A stretch of DNA of 64,000 nt, from the NCBI RefSeq assembly GCF_000003195.3, contig NC_012870.2:23738501-23802500 (forward strand), in the 5' to 3' direction. Below the pieces are notes generated by a model, which was given only the letters and a program-made list of their open reading frames with translations, was not told the DNA's origin and ran no database searches. The position numbers and the translations under genes are program-made. Numbering within the stretch: the first letter of the stretch is position 1; the number at the start of each line of letters is the position of its first letter. This DNA is from Sorghum bicolor. Taxonomy: Eukaryota; Streptophyta; Magnoliopsida; Poales; Poaceae. Of the stretch, positions 23,742-35,103 are shown piece after piece.

Positions 23742-23849
23742 TAATGTTTGTGCACGCACCTGCCTACTTTGACGTGACTTGAGAACTACTAGAGTGTACT
23801 CTTTTTTTTGCCCAACTAGGAGTGTACTCCTATGTCGGAGTGATGTCTA

Positions 23850-24337
23850 GGCCTTGTTTAGGCCTTGTTTAGTTATAAAAAATTTTACAAAACAGGTACC
23901 GTAGCACTTTCGTTTGTTTGTGACAAATATTGTCCAATTATAGACTAACTAGGTTTAAAAGATTCATCTCATCAATTCCGACCAAACTATGCAATTAGTT
24001 TTTATTTTCGTCTATATTTAATACTCCATGCATGCATCTAAAGATTCGATGTGACGGGAAATCTGAAAAATTTTGCAAATTTTTTTGGAACTAAACAAGG
24101 CCTTAGTTCTAAAAAATTTTACAAAATAGGAATAGTAGTACTTTCGTTTGTATTTGACAAATATTGTCCAATCATGAACTAACTAGGCTCAAAAGATTCG
24201 TCTCGTCAATTCCGACCAAACTGTGCAATTAGTTTTTATTTTCGTCTATATTTAATACTTCATGCAAGCGTCTAAAGATTTGATGTGACGGGGAATCTGA
24301 AAAATTTTGCAAAATTTTTTGGGAACTAAACAAGACC
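23850..24337. mobile_element. MITE split by insertion of a sister copy
   Basis: Its first 11 bases GGCCTTGTTTA are at 23850-23860. The rest resumes at the TTA of 24103-24105 (TTAGTTCTAAAAAATTTT) and ends GAACTAAACAAGACC before TAA. The interruption is exactly one complete family member (23861-24102). Confidence 0.85.
23861..24102. mobile_element. MITE nested inside the terminus of its own family
   Basis: GGCCTTGTTTAGTTAT to GAACTAAACAAGGCC, flanked by TTA on both sides (23858-23860, 24103-24105). The target TTA is the one within the host MITE's GGCCTTGTTTAG terminus. Confidence 0.88.
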
Positions 24338-24547
24338 TAAGATGTGATTTTGCATGCATGATGCGTTAGGCCTTACCTAAGAACTTTTTACCCATAAAAT
24401 TATTGGTTTGTGCAAGCACCTGCCTACTTTAACGTGCGTGGACTTGACTTGAGAACTACTAGGAGTGTACTCCTTTTTTTTTGCCCAAGACTAGGAGTGT
24501 ACTCTTATGTCAGAGTGATGTCCATTTATTGCATGCATGATGCGTTA
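24338..24547. repeat. Segment duplicated from 23131-23849
   Basis: ACCTAAGAACTTTT...CATAAAATTA and the following TTTGTGCA.GCACCTGCCTACTTT to CAGAGTGATGTC repeat the DNA at about 23131-23160 and 23742-23848. TGCATGCATGATGCGTTAGG occurs twice (24352, 24532). MITEs were inserted after duplication. Confidence 0.75.
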
Positions 24548-24792
24548 GGCCTTGTTCAGTTCCGAAACCTTTTGGTTTCCGGATATTATAGTATTTTTTG
24601 TTTTTTATTTAATAATTATTATCTAATCATAGAATAACTAGACTCAAAATTTTCATCTCGTGATTTACAAGGTAAACTGTGTAATTAGTTTTTGTTTTAT
24701 CTATATGTAATGCTTCATGCATATGTCGTAAGATTTAATGTAACAGGAAATCTTGAAAAGTTTTTTATTTTTAGGTTGAGCTAAACAAGTCC
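24548..24792. mobile_element. MITE, GGCCTTGTTTAGTT family
   Basis: GGCCTTGTTCAGTTCC to TGAGCTAAACAAGTCC, with TTA at 24545-24547 and 24793-24795. Confidence 0.82.
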
Positions 24793-24795
24793 TTA

Positions 24796-25664
24796 ATCTG
24801 TACACAAATTGAAGAACGAAGACGGCCTCTCACAGCAAAAACACACACAAAAAAAGGACGAAGACGGCCAGTGGGCTACAACCTGGATTGTTTGAAGCCT
24901 GGCCCACACGCTTCGTAAAGCAGCCCTCGGCCTGGCCCTGGGCCGGGAACGAAAATGATTTTCGTTTCTCCTGGGCTTCGGCCCGAGCTGGTGCGATGGG
25001 AGCCACGTGAGGGTTTCCTGTCACCTCCGCCCCTCTCACCTCCCTCTGTGCCGCCTCACCTCCCTCCTCTCGAAGTCGCACCATGCTCTCGCAGGGGAGA
25101 CTCTCCTCGACGTCGCTACCGGGCGCAACCACCGCAGGACAGAACCAGACCCGCGGACAACGTCTCGAGGCCTCCACCGCGAGTCCACCACGCCAGGCTG
25201 TGCACCAGGGCATCGCCGAACCGGCGGACACGTAGTCGTCTTCGCCGCTGTTGTTCCGCGTCTACCTTCTGCACGCCGCCTGTGAGCTTCGACTAACCAA
25301 GCTCCTCCCTTTTCTCGTCTTCGTCGTCGTGCTGCCTCCTCCCCTCGTCTCTCGTCTGTTTGCGCGCAGACGCGGTCACCAAGCTACGCTCGCGGGTGTC
25401 GCCGCCATGCAGGCCGTGGGCACGGGCGCCGCCATAGCGCAGGCCACCGCTAGTAGCAGGCCATGAGCGCGGGTCACGCCGCCGCTGAGGCCGCCGCTGG
25501 CGCGGGTGTACGCTGCCGCGCAGGCAGTAGGACATGGCCATGGCGACAAGACGAAGCAGTGTGCCGACGCCGGAGAAGGGGTCAGACGCCGCGGCACACA
25601 CACAGTGCTCAATGGAATGTCACTAAGGGAAAGGTCACCATAGCTGTTTGTGCAGCTACCAATC
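24796..25664. other. GC-rich, gene-like but unassigned region
   Basis: From about 24900 the base composition changes to CpG-rich text, like grass promoters and first exons. Open frames exist on both strands (for example 25463-25888 plus, 25376-26077 minus), but none shows a recognisable domain or consistent splice structure. It may be a captured or decayed gene fragment. Confidence 0.35.
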
Positions 25665-25681
25665 AACATCTCAACAGAACC

Positions 25682-26604
25682 ACTGAGCACCGAGCAGGTG
25701 ACTCCGGGTCCAGAACACGGCCTCGTGATGCGTGGGCGGGGCATGGTAAACGCGTAGTGCGGAAGTGCGTTTTCTCCTTCTCTCTCCTTCCTCTTCCCCC
25801 ATCGAATAGATCTCGCCGCCGCCGCTGCCGCCCAGCTGCTCTCTGGCCCCTTCCCTCTCGGTCCCCGCGTCCTCGCCGCACCGGGTAGGGAAAGGGGTCC
25901 CCACCCTCCCTCCCTCCTGTACAGCCTATAGGAGTCCCGCGATGGAGTGGTCGCCTTCGCCGTCACCGTCGTCGTCACTGCTGCTGCAGCTCCCGTCGCC
26001 GACGAGGCTCCTACCAAGGTACGTTTAAATAAAATAAATCTGCTACTCCGCTGCTCGGTCTCTCCCTCCTCTTCCACCTCGCCACCCTCACACCACCCCC
26101 ATATCTGTGCTCGGTCTCCCCCTTCTCCTCTTCCACCTCGCGCTTCCTTGCGCCACCCCCCAGATCTGTGCTTCTCTGACCCGCATCCACCGACCGCGTC
26201 CCGCCTCCGCCTTCTCCTCTACTATGCAGCCATCGCACCCGCCGATCCAGACAGCTCTTCTTGTGGCGTTCTCGCGTCGACTTCGTCTCCACCGGGATCC
26301 AGACTTGGAGCTCCATCTTCTTCCCCTAGCGACGGCAACAACCTTATTCTTCGGTCGCTTGGCGCATGCTTCATCACCGGCTCCGTCGTCCCACCCTCAA
26401 CCGACGCTTGGCGCGGCCTTCCACCTGGGTGTATGCGCCTTCGGCGCCTCTACGACCCCCACCGGCGAATCCGTCGTCGTCAACGCCTTCGTTGTAGCTG
26501 TCGTGCTTATCCAGTCTTTGGACCCAGATGTAATTTGGTCTTCCTTGGAGGACCTTTGTGTAAAATGGCTGCTTAATATATAATATATGCAGTTGTCAAA
26601 AAAA
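25682..26604 (+). mobile_element. Poly(A) retroposon with 17-bp target duplication
   Basis: AACATCTCAACAGAACC occurs at 25665-25681 and again at 26605-26621. The 923 bp between them end in TTGTCAAAAAAAA, as expected for L1-type target-primed retroposition. The body is GC- and CT-rich and resembles a 5' UTR. It includes an ATG frame at 25942 beginning MEWSPSPSPSSS that meets a good splice donor (AAGGTACG) at about 26021. No known domain. It could be a 5'-truncated LINE or a retroposed transcript with a retained intron. Confidence 0.75.
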
Positions 26605-26621
26605 AACATCTCAACAGAACC

Positions 26622-27329
26622 TGGCTCTTCTGGAGTCCAGGCCATCAAACATGTGACCATCTCGGTCATGCCAACCTCAGCCTCTCTACTCGGCCATACG
26701 AGCCACCCTCGTCCACGGAAACAAACGTCTCTGTAGGGGCTAAGCAATAAGCAGCTTTTGAGGTAATTTAAAAATAATGTGATACCCCTAATGTAAAATT
26801 GTCTTCTATATTTTAGAAACAAGATTTTGTAACTATTTGAAGAACACAATAAATATGATCCTAATTTTTTAGGCACTTGTAAAACTCATTGATGGATCAA
26901 TTATTTTTGTAGGAACCATATGCTCGAAGTAACTGGAGTTAGCATTTTTGGTGAATTATGGATCTTTGGATGTTTCCCCTGAAAAAAAAGTGTTTTGGAC
27001 CCGCAGATGCATAGCATTGCTGCCCGCATCGTATGCTCTACATGCAGAGTCACCTGACAAGAAGATCAGCTTGCTGGTGGACAGGATGGAATGCAGCCTG
27101 TGTACGGGCAATGTCTAGAAAAGTTGTAGATGGATTTTAAGCTAATTCCAAGTCAAGTTCAGGGGTCTTACACACTGGTTTTCCTTTCGTCAATACCGCC
27201 CTGCAAGAACAGTAACATCTTGCTTACAGTAATAATATTGACCACTGCAAATTGATAAATGCATCCCACTCCCGGCCAACAGGCTGACTCGGAACTTGAT
27301 TTTCCCGCTAGCATAAGTGCTCTTGTGCA
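26622..27329. other. Intergenic DNA, no gene seen
   Basis: The right flank of the retroposon continues an open stretch to about 26740; otherwise nothing recognisable. Confidence 0.45.
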
Positions 27330-27583
27330 CATAGTTTCTGAAGGAAAAAAATTTATGACACTGTAACATTTTCGTTTATCTATAGTAATTATTGTCCAAC
27401 TATAGATTAAATAGGCTCAAAAGATTCGTCTTGTAAATTCCAACCAAAATATACAATTAATTTTTATTTCCGTCCATATTTAATACTCCGTCCATATTTA
27501 ATACTCCATGCATGCGTCTAAAGATTCGATGTGATAAAAAATCTTGAAAAATTTTGGGTTTTAGAGTGGAAGTAAACAAGGCC
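27330..27583. mobile_element. Diverged MITE, GGCCTTGTTTAGTT family
   Basis: The right end is GAAGTAAACAAGGCC; the left end is degenerate. ATTTAATACTCC(G) is duplicated internally near 27475-27505. Confidence 0.7.
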
Positions 27584-28071
27584 TAGAACAGAATCCTTGG
27601 TTCGAGAATCCACATATCCTTGATGATCCTTGTACTAGTTATTAGCTTGTATATGATGAGGTGACGAAGAATCAACCCACTATTCCACTAAAACTAAAAA
27701 ATAGAAACAACGATGAATTGTTCCATTCCTCAAACTAAACACACCTATCATTGCCTTGCTTACAAACCACAAATCCGAATGAAAATCCAAACATGTATAT
27801 CACCATTAGATAAGCATCAAGATTTGTGAAAGGCAAGGTGAGAGAGAAATTATTCTCTCCGGAGTTCACGAAATCTAACTCACATACCGTCAAATGCATG
27901 AACATGTGGCGCCACAGCAAAAGAAATGACCAAGGTCATGCGAGTGCCCCCAAGACACCAGTTCAGTCCATAACACATACCTCTAACAGAAATTTTTGGC
28001 ATTGTAGCTAGATGAACACGTTATGGATGGCAAAAGCCAAACCACAAAGTATGTTAACGTTACCAAGGATT

Positions 28072-31000
28072 CTACGATTGAGTCTCTTGTTTCAACTCCA
28101 CAGGTACAAGTCCTCGGATCTTCACATCATAGTAGACCTCTTCCACCCTCCTCAAATCATACTTCATCCCTGCAAAATGATTAACAGAGAGGAGGCATAA
28201 CCATGGCCATAGCATTAATATACAACAATAGATCAGGCCTTGTTTTCAATTAACAGCTTAAAAAAGTTGATAACAGATAAACTCACCATCAAATTTCTTA
28301 CGCAAGAAGTCATTGCGCAGGTTCAGCATCCTAAATGAAGCATGAAGATCAGTCAAGAAGCCCAAAACCCTTTTAGGACAGTCATAGTCACCAGCAGTAA
28401 CGCGATTTACTACAAATCTAGGCTGCAAAAAATCATCATAGCCATTAATTCCAGTTCTTGGCTGGTGATACTTACAACTTTTTCTACAAATTCATCCATG
28501 CAACAACCACACAATATCTCTATCCAGTATGAAATGCAGGTGGTGTCATGTAAAGTTTGATGCTAACCATGATCGACAGTTTTGCGTTCACCAAATGTAC
28601 ACCAGGGACAGCACAATCACTTAAAAGAGTGCAGGTTCCAATTTTTGAAATGTAGGTATTAAGAAACTATAGAAGGAAGCGGTGCTATATGATTCTATTT
28701 GTTTCCCTTGATGTCATGAATCAACTAGTATGTTTTGTTCTTTTAAACGTGCAAAGAAAATGGATTGAACATACTAGACAACAATGGGAAAGAATAAAAT
28801 GGATTGGTCCTGAGCTCACAGAAAAATCTTAAATTCATCTTAGTAACCAGTACATGTTAAGCATGAATGCATGATCCCTCAACCCACTTGTTTTTTCCTT
28901 TCCAATTGTCATATTAGCAGTACAAACTGATTTAGTATTTAAAGTGAATTTAGCATATGCAATCATGCATTTACTCCCTTTTTTAGAGGAAATGCAATAA
29001 TGTAAAATAAATGATGAAATGGAAGAATCAATTTGAGTGAACAAACTGAACACAATTTAGGGAGCATATCAATTGATCCCAAAAGAAATAGAAGCTCAGA
29101 GAATGTATTTCAGCTCCATGGCTATGACCAATCCAGTCACAGTAGAAAGGGGCTGTAAAAGGAGGCAAAACATCAAACCATTTAAGTTCTTTGAAGGAAT
29201 TATTTCCTCCAAGCATAACTTTTTTCCCTAACCACTGCTGAAATGTGCAAGTGTCAACCATTGGAACAGCTTGCAATGATTGTCACGAGATTTAATCAAA
29301 TATATTCATTTATCAATATACACTTCCATGTCAAAGGAAGAGTTGTGTGATCTATTACTACTACTAATAATAAGTTTAAAGTTGTGTTCAAGATTTAAAG
29401 GTGTCAAACTCGGTCACAAGAAATCTGGTCAACCGGGTCAGGGGTCAGGGTCACGGTGTCTAGAATATTGACATGTGGGTGAAGGGGGGGCTATTTTGGA
29501 ATGCTGGTCCCCAATTAATCTGGGTCAACGACCCAAGTAGACCAGGTTCATGAGTCAAATTGGTCAGTAAGAATATAGCACATGGAAGAAGTTGCAGGGG
29601 ACAAATCAGAAAAGCAAAAGAACAGGACTCTTCTCTTCTTACCTCTGTTTTCAAGTCTAGTTGTGATTTTTCTCTTGTTTATTTAACTTTGTGGTTTTGC
29701 CCTTATTTTTTCAAAACAAAGGCAGAGTTTACCCATGTTCCATTAAGAGGAGTTAACAGTGTCGGTTCAGCTAAAAAATACTACTTTTCCATGTGAATTT
29801 GACCCAAGTTTTTTAGTACTCTGATTTTATCCTCTATTTTAACCCATGTTTTCAGATCGGACGACTAATCGCGATTAGTTGTCCTTATCGTAACTGCGTG
29901 CTCGATAAGTTTCGTCGATTCGATCAGGTCGATCAGAAACCTTATCGTCCGATTAGATGTGATTAGTCGCGATTAGTCGTCCGATAAGTGTAGCAGGACG
30001 ATAAGTTGAGCCAGTACAGGAATATTGTATTTAGGCCTGTAGGAAGAATTCGGCCCACCTTAAGCCGGCCCATTAGGGTAAGAAAAGAACAAGAGTGAGT
30101 GAGTGGAGTGGATGAGTGAGTGTGTGTCCAGGAGGCAGGAGCTGCAGCCGCCGGCATCCTGCTCTCCCTCACAGCCGGCGTCCAGCTCTGCTCCTGCTCT
30201 CCCTCACAGCCGGCGTCCAGGACACGTCCGCGCGACTCCAGCTCCGCCCGCGACTGCCATCTCCGCCCGCGCGAGCTGCAGCCGCCGGCGTCCGCACTTC
30301 CGCCCGCGCGAGCTGCAGCCGCCGGCGCACGTCCGCCTGCGCCTCCACTTCCGCCCGCGAGAGCTGCAGCCGCCGGCGTCCGCACGTCCACCTGCGCCTC
30401 CACCTCCGCCCGCGAGAGCTGCAGCCGCCGGCGTCCGCACATCCGCCTGCGCCTTCACCTCCACCCGCGAGAGCTGCAGGCACCAGTGGATCCGCCCGCC
30501 TGCATCAAGATGAGCCACTCCTCTGAAGGTTAGCAGTCCGCCTTTGCTGTTGTGACTTATGAACTGCCTGCTACCTCAAGCGTGCTACGGTGCTACCTCA
30601 AATTATGCCATGAATTCATATATTTACATCATATATATAGTATATACATGGTCGATCAGGTTATCTAGGCATAAGGACGACTAAATGTCCGATCAGCCCG
30701 ATCAGACCGACTAATCGACCCTGATCGACGACTAATCGCGATTAGTCGTCTGATCGGTGGTCAAACAACTAGATTCGATAATACGATCTGAAAACATGGA
30801 TTTTAACATCAAATATTTGGACAGCATTTTTGAAAAAAAAAATAATATTTGCAAATATTTCAATCTAAGTTTAACAAGTCGCACATGCTTAGTCAACCAT
30901 CAGCGGAAGCTGGGAGGGTTAGGATAAGTTCAGGGGTTAGTAGCACCTTTTTTTACTTTCATTCATTTATCCAGCATTCAGCTAACAGAGTCTATAACAG

Positions 31001-34000
31001 GCGCGAATGGTGGCTTTGGATTCAAAAAACAAGGGTAAAACCACAAAGCTGAAAAAGGAATAGGTAAAATCACAATTGGCCTTCAAAACAGGTGCAAGAA
31101 CAACAATCTTCCAAAAGAAAATTGGGCTCAATTCAATTTTCGTAAAAAAAATGAAAACATAAATTGGGCTCAATTCGTCACTGGTTCATGGCACACAGAG
31201 CAGGTATCCATGAATCATCTGTAGATCTAATATTTCTTTGTTTTCCATTGTGATTTTGAGGATTCGATTCGTGCTGCTACTTTGTTTGGAGGTAAAAAAG
31301 GCAATTCCTTATCTCTAGGAAGATTTGTTCTTGTTTCCAATAGATAATTTGGTATCAATTGAGTTTTCTCATGTGTGGATCTGCTTCCCTCCACACAATC
31401 CCCTTTGTTGCTCGAGATCTCACAGTAACGAGTCTACAACTGTTTTCCTCATTTCCCTCCCTGTATGCATTCTAGTATGATCCTATATTCATGTTTTTGA
31501 ATTGATCCAATGATGTTGTGCAATGACCATATTCCTGTATTACTGTTTTTAAAAAAAATTGACACAATGGAGTTGTGCAATGATGATATGCTCCTATATT
31601 ACTGTTTTGTAAAATGATGAGGCAATGTGATTGATGGTTCGATCATATAAGTATATAACTGATCTTTCTTTTGTGAAGTGATGCATTTATGATTTTCAGT
31701 TTTCTTGCAGTTCCTCTCCCTATGCATATGACCATTGCAAATAATGTCTTCATCTCTGCTATTTCTGTTGTTCCAGAGCAGAACTCAGCAGCCTAAAATG
31801 TGATGAATAAACAAGCTTGCTAATTCTATTGTACCTGAGCACAGCTCCATTGCATATGATGAGTACTAATTCTGTTGTACTTGAGCATTGTTCCATTGCA
31901 TATGATGTGTTCATTTTCCCTACTTGTTTGCTATGATATTATGAGCAGATCTCTATTGCTAATGATGTATGCCTTTTTGACAATTATGCTATGTTCCATG
32001 AACGAGATAACAAGCTTGGGCAGCTTTCTTTCATCAAGAAAAAGACAGGGAAAAGATAGGGTAGGAGAAATCAATAGCAAGATCAAGGACAGGGGTTTCA
32101 CATATAAATATGTCATAATCACATAATCTTAGTTCAAGTCATTGTCATCAACATTTTAATTTGGAACATGATGCAAATGTGTTCTGCAATTTAATGCAAA
32201 TTGGCCCTCCGTATGATAGACCTGGAGGTGGACTAGTGGTATCCTCACCACTTTATGCAGAAGGTAACCGGACCATGTTGTATACAGCCAACAAAACAAA
32301 ATGAGCTAGTATGTGCCTGTTCGAATTCACATGCAATCCAGGCAACCAAACATGCATTGTCCATAACTCCATATAGTGAAACAGGCAACCAAACAAAGAG
32401 GTCCTGTGATAGAGGCGTATGTCACGGGCCTATCAGGCCTAGAGTGGCAGTATAGCCCATTAGTGTTAGGGTTAATTAGAGATGAAGGTGCCTTCCATAG
32501 GAGTCAAGTAAGCCTTTCTTAGGGGTGAAGTAAACCTCTCTATATAAGGAGATGAGATGTTTCAATCTAATCAGAAAAGAATTAGAAGGGAAAAAAAATT
32601 CTCTCTTGCCCGGCCGTAGGCAAGGCCCCTGGCCAGCCCCCTCTCCCCCTCGCAATCTCAGCCGCCCTCGCAACGATTAGCCGCCACCATAACATCCTGC
32701 ATGTGCGAAGCCTGGCTGGCTAGGGCATGCATCCTATATATGAGCCAGGCTGGGCTCACGTTCTTATGGAGCTGAAAGTGCAATTTGCAAGTACTAGGAC
32801 CCAGATGAGAATTCAGAAAAAGTTTTAAGGACCGCTAGTGCAATTTACTCCTGAACGAATTTAAGGTATTTGATTTATCAGGTTTTAAAATGGGCAGATT
32901 ATCTATTGCCCAAGCAAATAAAATGGCCTTAGTATGATAAACGCTTAGAATAAATGTTTAATTTGAAATTCCATATGCCCATAGCAACGCATGGGCCATT
33001 ACCTAGTATGAACACAAAATATCATCACAATTACAAACTCTCTACAACTAAACTGGAGTTTAATGGTGTGTTTCCTATGCATGATAAAAGAAAGCCATTG
33101 TGTACCAGATTCAATTCCATAAATTGTATGGAAACTGGCATGCAGCAATTAGCCCAACTGAACATAAAATGGAAATCATGCAACAAAATCAGAGTAGTTT
33201 TTAGGGCACTCCCAATGCAAGACTCTATCATGGAGTCCAAGACAATTAATTACATATTATTTATGGTATTTTGCTGATGTGGCACCATATTTATTGAAGA
33301 AAGAGGTAGAAAAAATAAGACTCCAAGTCTTATTTAGACTCCAAATCCACATTGTTCGAGGTAATAAATGACTTTAGACTCCATGATAGAGTCTGTATTG
33401 TGAGTGCCCTTAGTCCTACCTCATGGCTTTGTAATTCTACTGCACGATTGACATTTTAAATTTTAAATGATTAGTCCTGAATACGATAGGTGGAATTCAT
33501 ATAATTAACCCTTTGGACTTATCTCCACAGGTACACATGAATAATTTCTAGAGTTCCAACTGATGGCATTTAATTATGGCTCATGGCATAATTGGTTGGT
33601 TCTAGTCCTCAGATTTTCTCAATTCCTTTGTAATAGTGATATGTTCCAACACGGGGGCTCATTGAAGTTTTTGACTTTTTGTTGTTTCAAACAGTCACAA
33701 GCATAACAGAAAAGGAGCTATTTTAACAAAATAAAATCACCATTCACCAGAATTATTGCTTTCTTTGATGAGTTGATGAACTTACAAATTCATTGGACAT
33801 GAAGCAGAGTCCTGCAAAACAAGCGAGTCCTCAAGTAAGTACACATCACATTTTGCACACAAAATTTTACAAGACGTAGGTGCAATAAATCTAGAAACCA
33901 AATGAGTTCAGAGTTGTATGATAATCGTGCAGTATTTCTTGCAATTCAAGCAATATGTAACTGATGCCAGTAACATGGTAAGCATGTCTAGATGCATCAG

Positions 34001-35103
34001 GATTTTAAGAAACCTTGAATCCAGAGGAGTTTATAGGAAATTTTTTCCATGTACAATTCTTGTGCCAAACTACTCAAGACTGGCTAGCATCAATCTTTTA
34101 CAAAGTATAAAAGCACAGTGAAGAAGTAGTATACAAACTTACAGAGACACTAACCTGTCAGGTAGTCCTCAACATCAAGGCCAAACTCCCCAGAGGACAC
34201 TGAAAAAGCCAGGATAAGAAAACGAACTTAGATGCCGTGAGACGCTATACTAAATTACCAAATACCACAATGCAACTATTACAACAATGGACAGGGCCCT
34301 GACATACATCCTAGCTTCTCCTGGGCTTCAGCATGCATGAGTAGGCCCCCAGTCTCCAGCCAGTGCGTGAACGCAAGCATCGACACCGCCATCTGTGTCT
34401 CGGTCCTCCAATCACCATGGTACCTAAGCCACAACCGTCCAAACACGAGACATGACACATTTCCTTCCAAAACCCGATTGCTAACAACCTGGAAATAGAT
34501 GCGCCAATATGGATGAAACAATTCACCTGTAGTACTGACCAGGGCACTCCTTGAGGACCTCCGCCAGCCGGGCATACAGCCCCTTGATCACCTCCACCTG
34601 CGCCTTGGCCTTCACGAGCACGTCTGCGTGAAGAGAGAAGAGGGTAAACAGTCCCGGAGTAAGCAACGAGATTACGCGCAACAGTGTGGGTGTGGAGAAA
34701 CCCTAGAAGAAGTGAAATGGGGGAGAAGGGGACTTGAACCTGCGAGGGGGACGGGCTGGTGGACGAGGAGGAGAGCGGCGGTGGCGACGCGGGAGGCGGA
34801 CTCGATCTCGGCGACGACGGCGCGGATGCGGTCGCGGAGGGTGGAAGAGTCGTCGAGCTGCGCGCGGAAGAGCTCGAACTGCGCGTCCATGATGGGAGAA
34901 GGCAACCGCGGCGGGGGCTGGGAATCGGGGGCGGCGGAGGCGTGGGGAGGCGCAGGTGAGCAGAAGCGGCGCAGCGGAGGAAGTACGAGGGAGGATCTAC
35001 GGTGAGGAAGGAGGGCGGCGAGAGGAGGCGAGAGGGAGGCAGCGGCGGCGCGGAGACGGAGCGCGGCGGCGGTAGCGGTGGCTGTTGCGGCTGCGGGTCT
35101 CAT
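28072..35103 (-). CDS. TSN: Translin (TSN) with N-terminal extension
   Basis: Seven exons: 35103-34740, 34623-34527, 34423-34308, 34199-34155, 33811-33786 (26 nt), 28422-28287 and 28169-28072. All introns are GT-AG and all phases agree, giving 293 aa. Translin binds single-stranded DNA/RNA and with TRAX forms the C3PO endoribonuclease. Recognisable family motifs are YYRYHGDWRTETQ (exons 2-3), HWLETGGLL, FGLDVEDYLTG (exon 4), LCFMSNEF (exon 5), VVNRVTAGDYDCP and LNLRNDFLRKKFDG (exon 6), and MKYDLRRVEEVYYDVKIRGL (exon 7). About 58 Ala/Arg/Ser/Pro-rich residues precede the MDAQFELFRAQL start of the conserved domain and look like an organelle transit peptide. Starting at that second Met would give a cytosolic form. 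Intron 5 (33785-28423) is 5.4 kb and contains transposons. Confidence 0.95.
29844..30799. mobile_element. hAT-like element with perfect 16-bp TIRs, TSD ATTTTAAC
   Basis: CCATGTTTTCAGATCG at the left end is exactly complementary to CGATCTGAAAACATGG at the right end. ATTTTAAC is duplicated at 29836-29843 and 30800-30807. Both arms carry GACTAATCGCGATTAGT, a perfect 16-bp palindrome plus one base, and related GATCAG/CGATTAGTCG words. The centre is a GC-rich minisatellite. No transposase frame, so non-autonomous. Confidence 0.9.
30240..30480. repeat. GC-rich minisatellite inside the hAT-like element
   Basis: About five imperfect units built on GAGCTGCAGCCGCCGGCG followed by a variable TCCGCC/CCTGCGCCTCC spacer, with full units near 60 bp. 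Length multiples keep several frames open on both strands, which produces spurious Arg/Pro/Ala-rich ORFs. Confidence 0.85.
32419..32700 (+). mobile_element. Possible LTR fragment in the translin intron
   Basis: TGTCACGGGCC start, TATATAAGGAG at 32540 and a CT/CG-rich downstream segment look like a Copia LTR U3-R, but no CA end or target duplication was found. Confidence 0.35.
33204..33409. mobile_element. Small Tourist-like MITE with long inverted ends
   Basis: GGGCACTCCCAATGCA...ACTCTATCATGGAGTC at the left pairs with GACTCCATGATAGAGT...GTGAGTGCCC at the right (about 33 bp with few mismatches). TTA flanks both sides (33201-33203, 33410-33412). Confidence 0.85.

Larger units (their letters stand above)
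28423..33785 (-). other. Translin intron 5 (5.36 kb)
   Basis: Donor GTAAGTTC after the 26-nt exon; acceptor TTTTTTGCAG before exon 6. It contains a 956-bp hAT-like element (29844-30799), an LTR-like fragment (about 32419-32700) and a small MITE (33204-33409). No other coding signal is seen. Confidence 0.88.

Noticed and set aside
25376..26077. 233-codon minus-strand ORF
   Set aside because: It crosses the boundary of the retroposon insertion at 25682, so it cannot be an ancestral gene; no recognisable domain.
30103..30533. Overlapping 104-159-codon Arg/Pro/Ala-rich ORFs on both strands
   Set aside because: Produced by the GC-rich minisatellite whose units keep frames open; no conserved domain.
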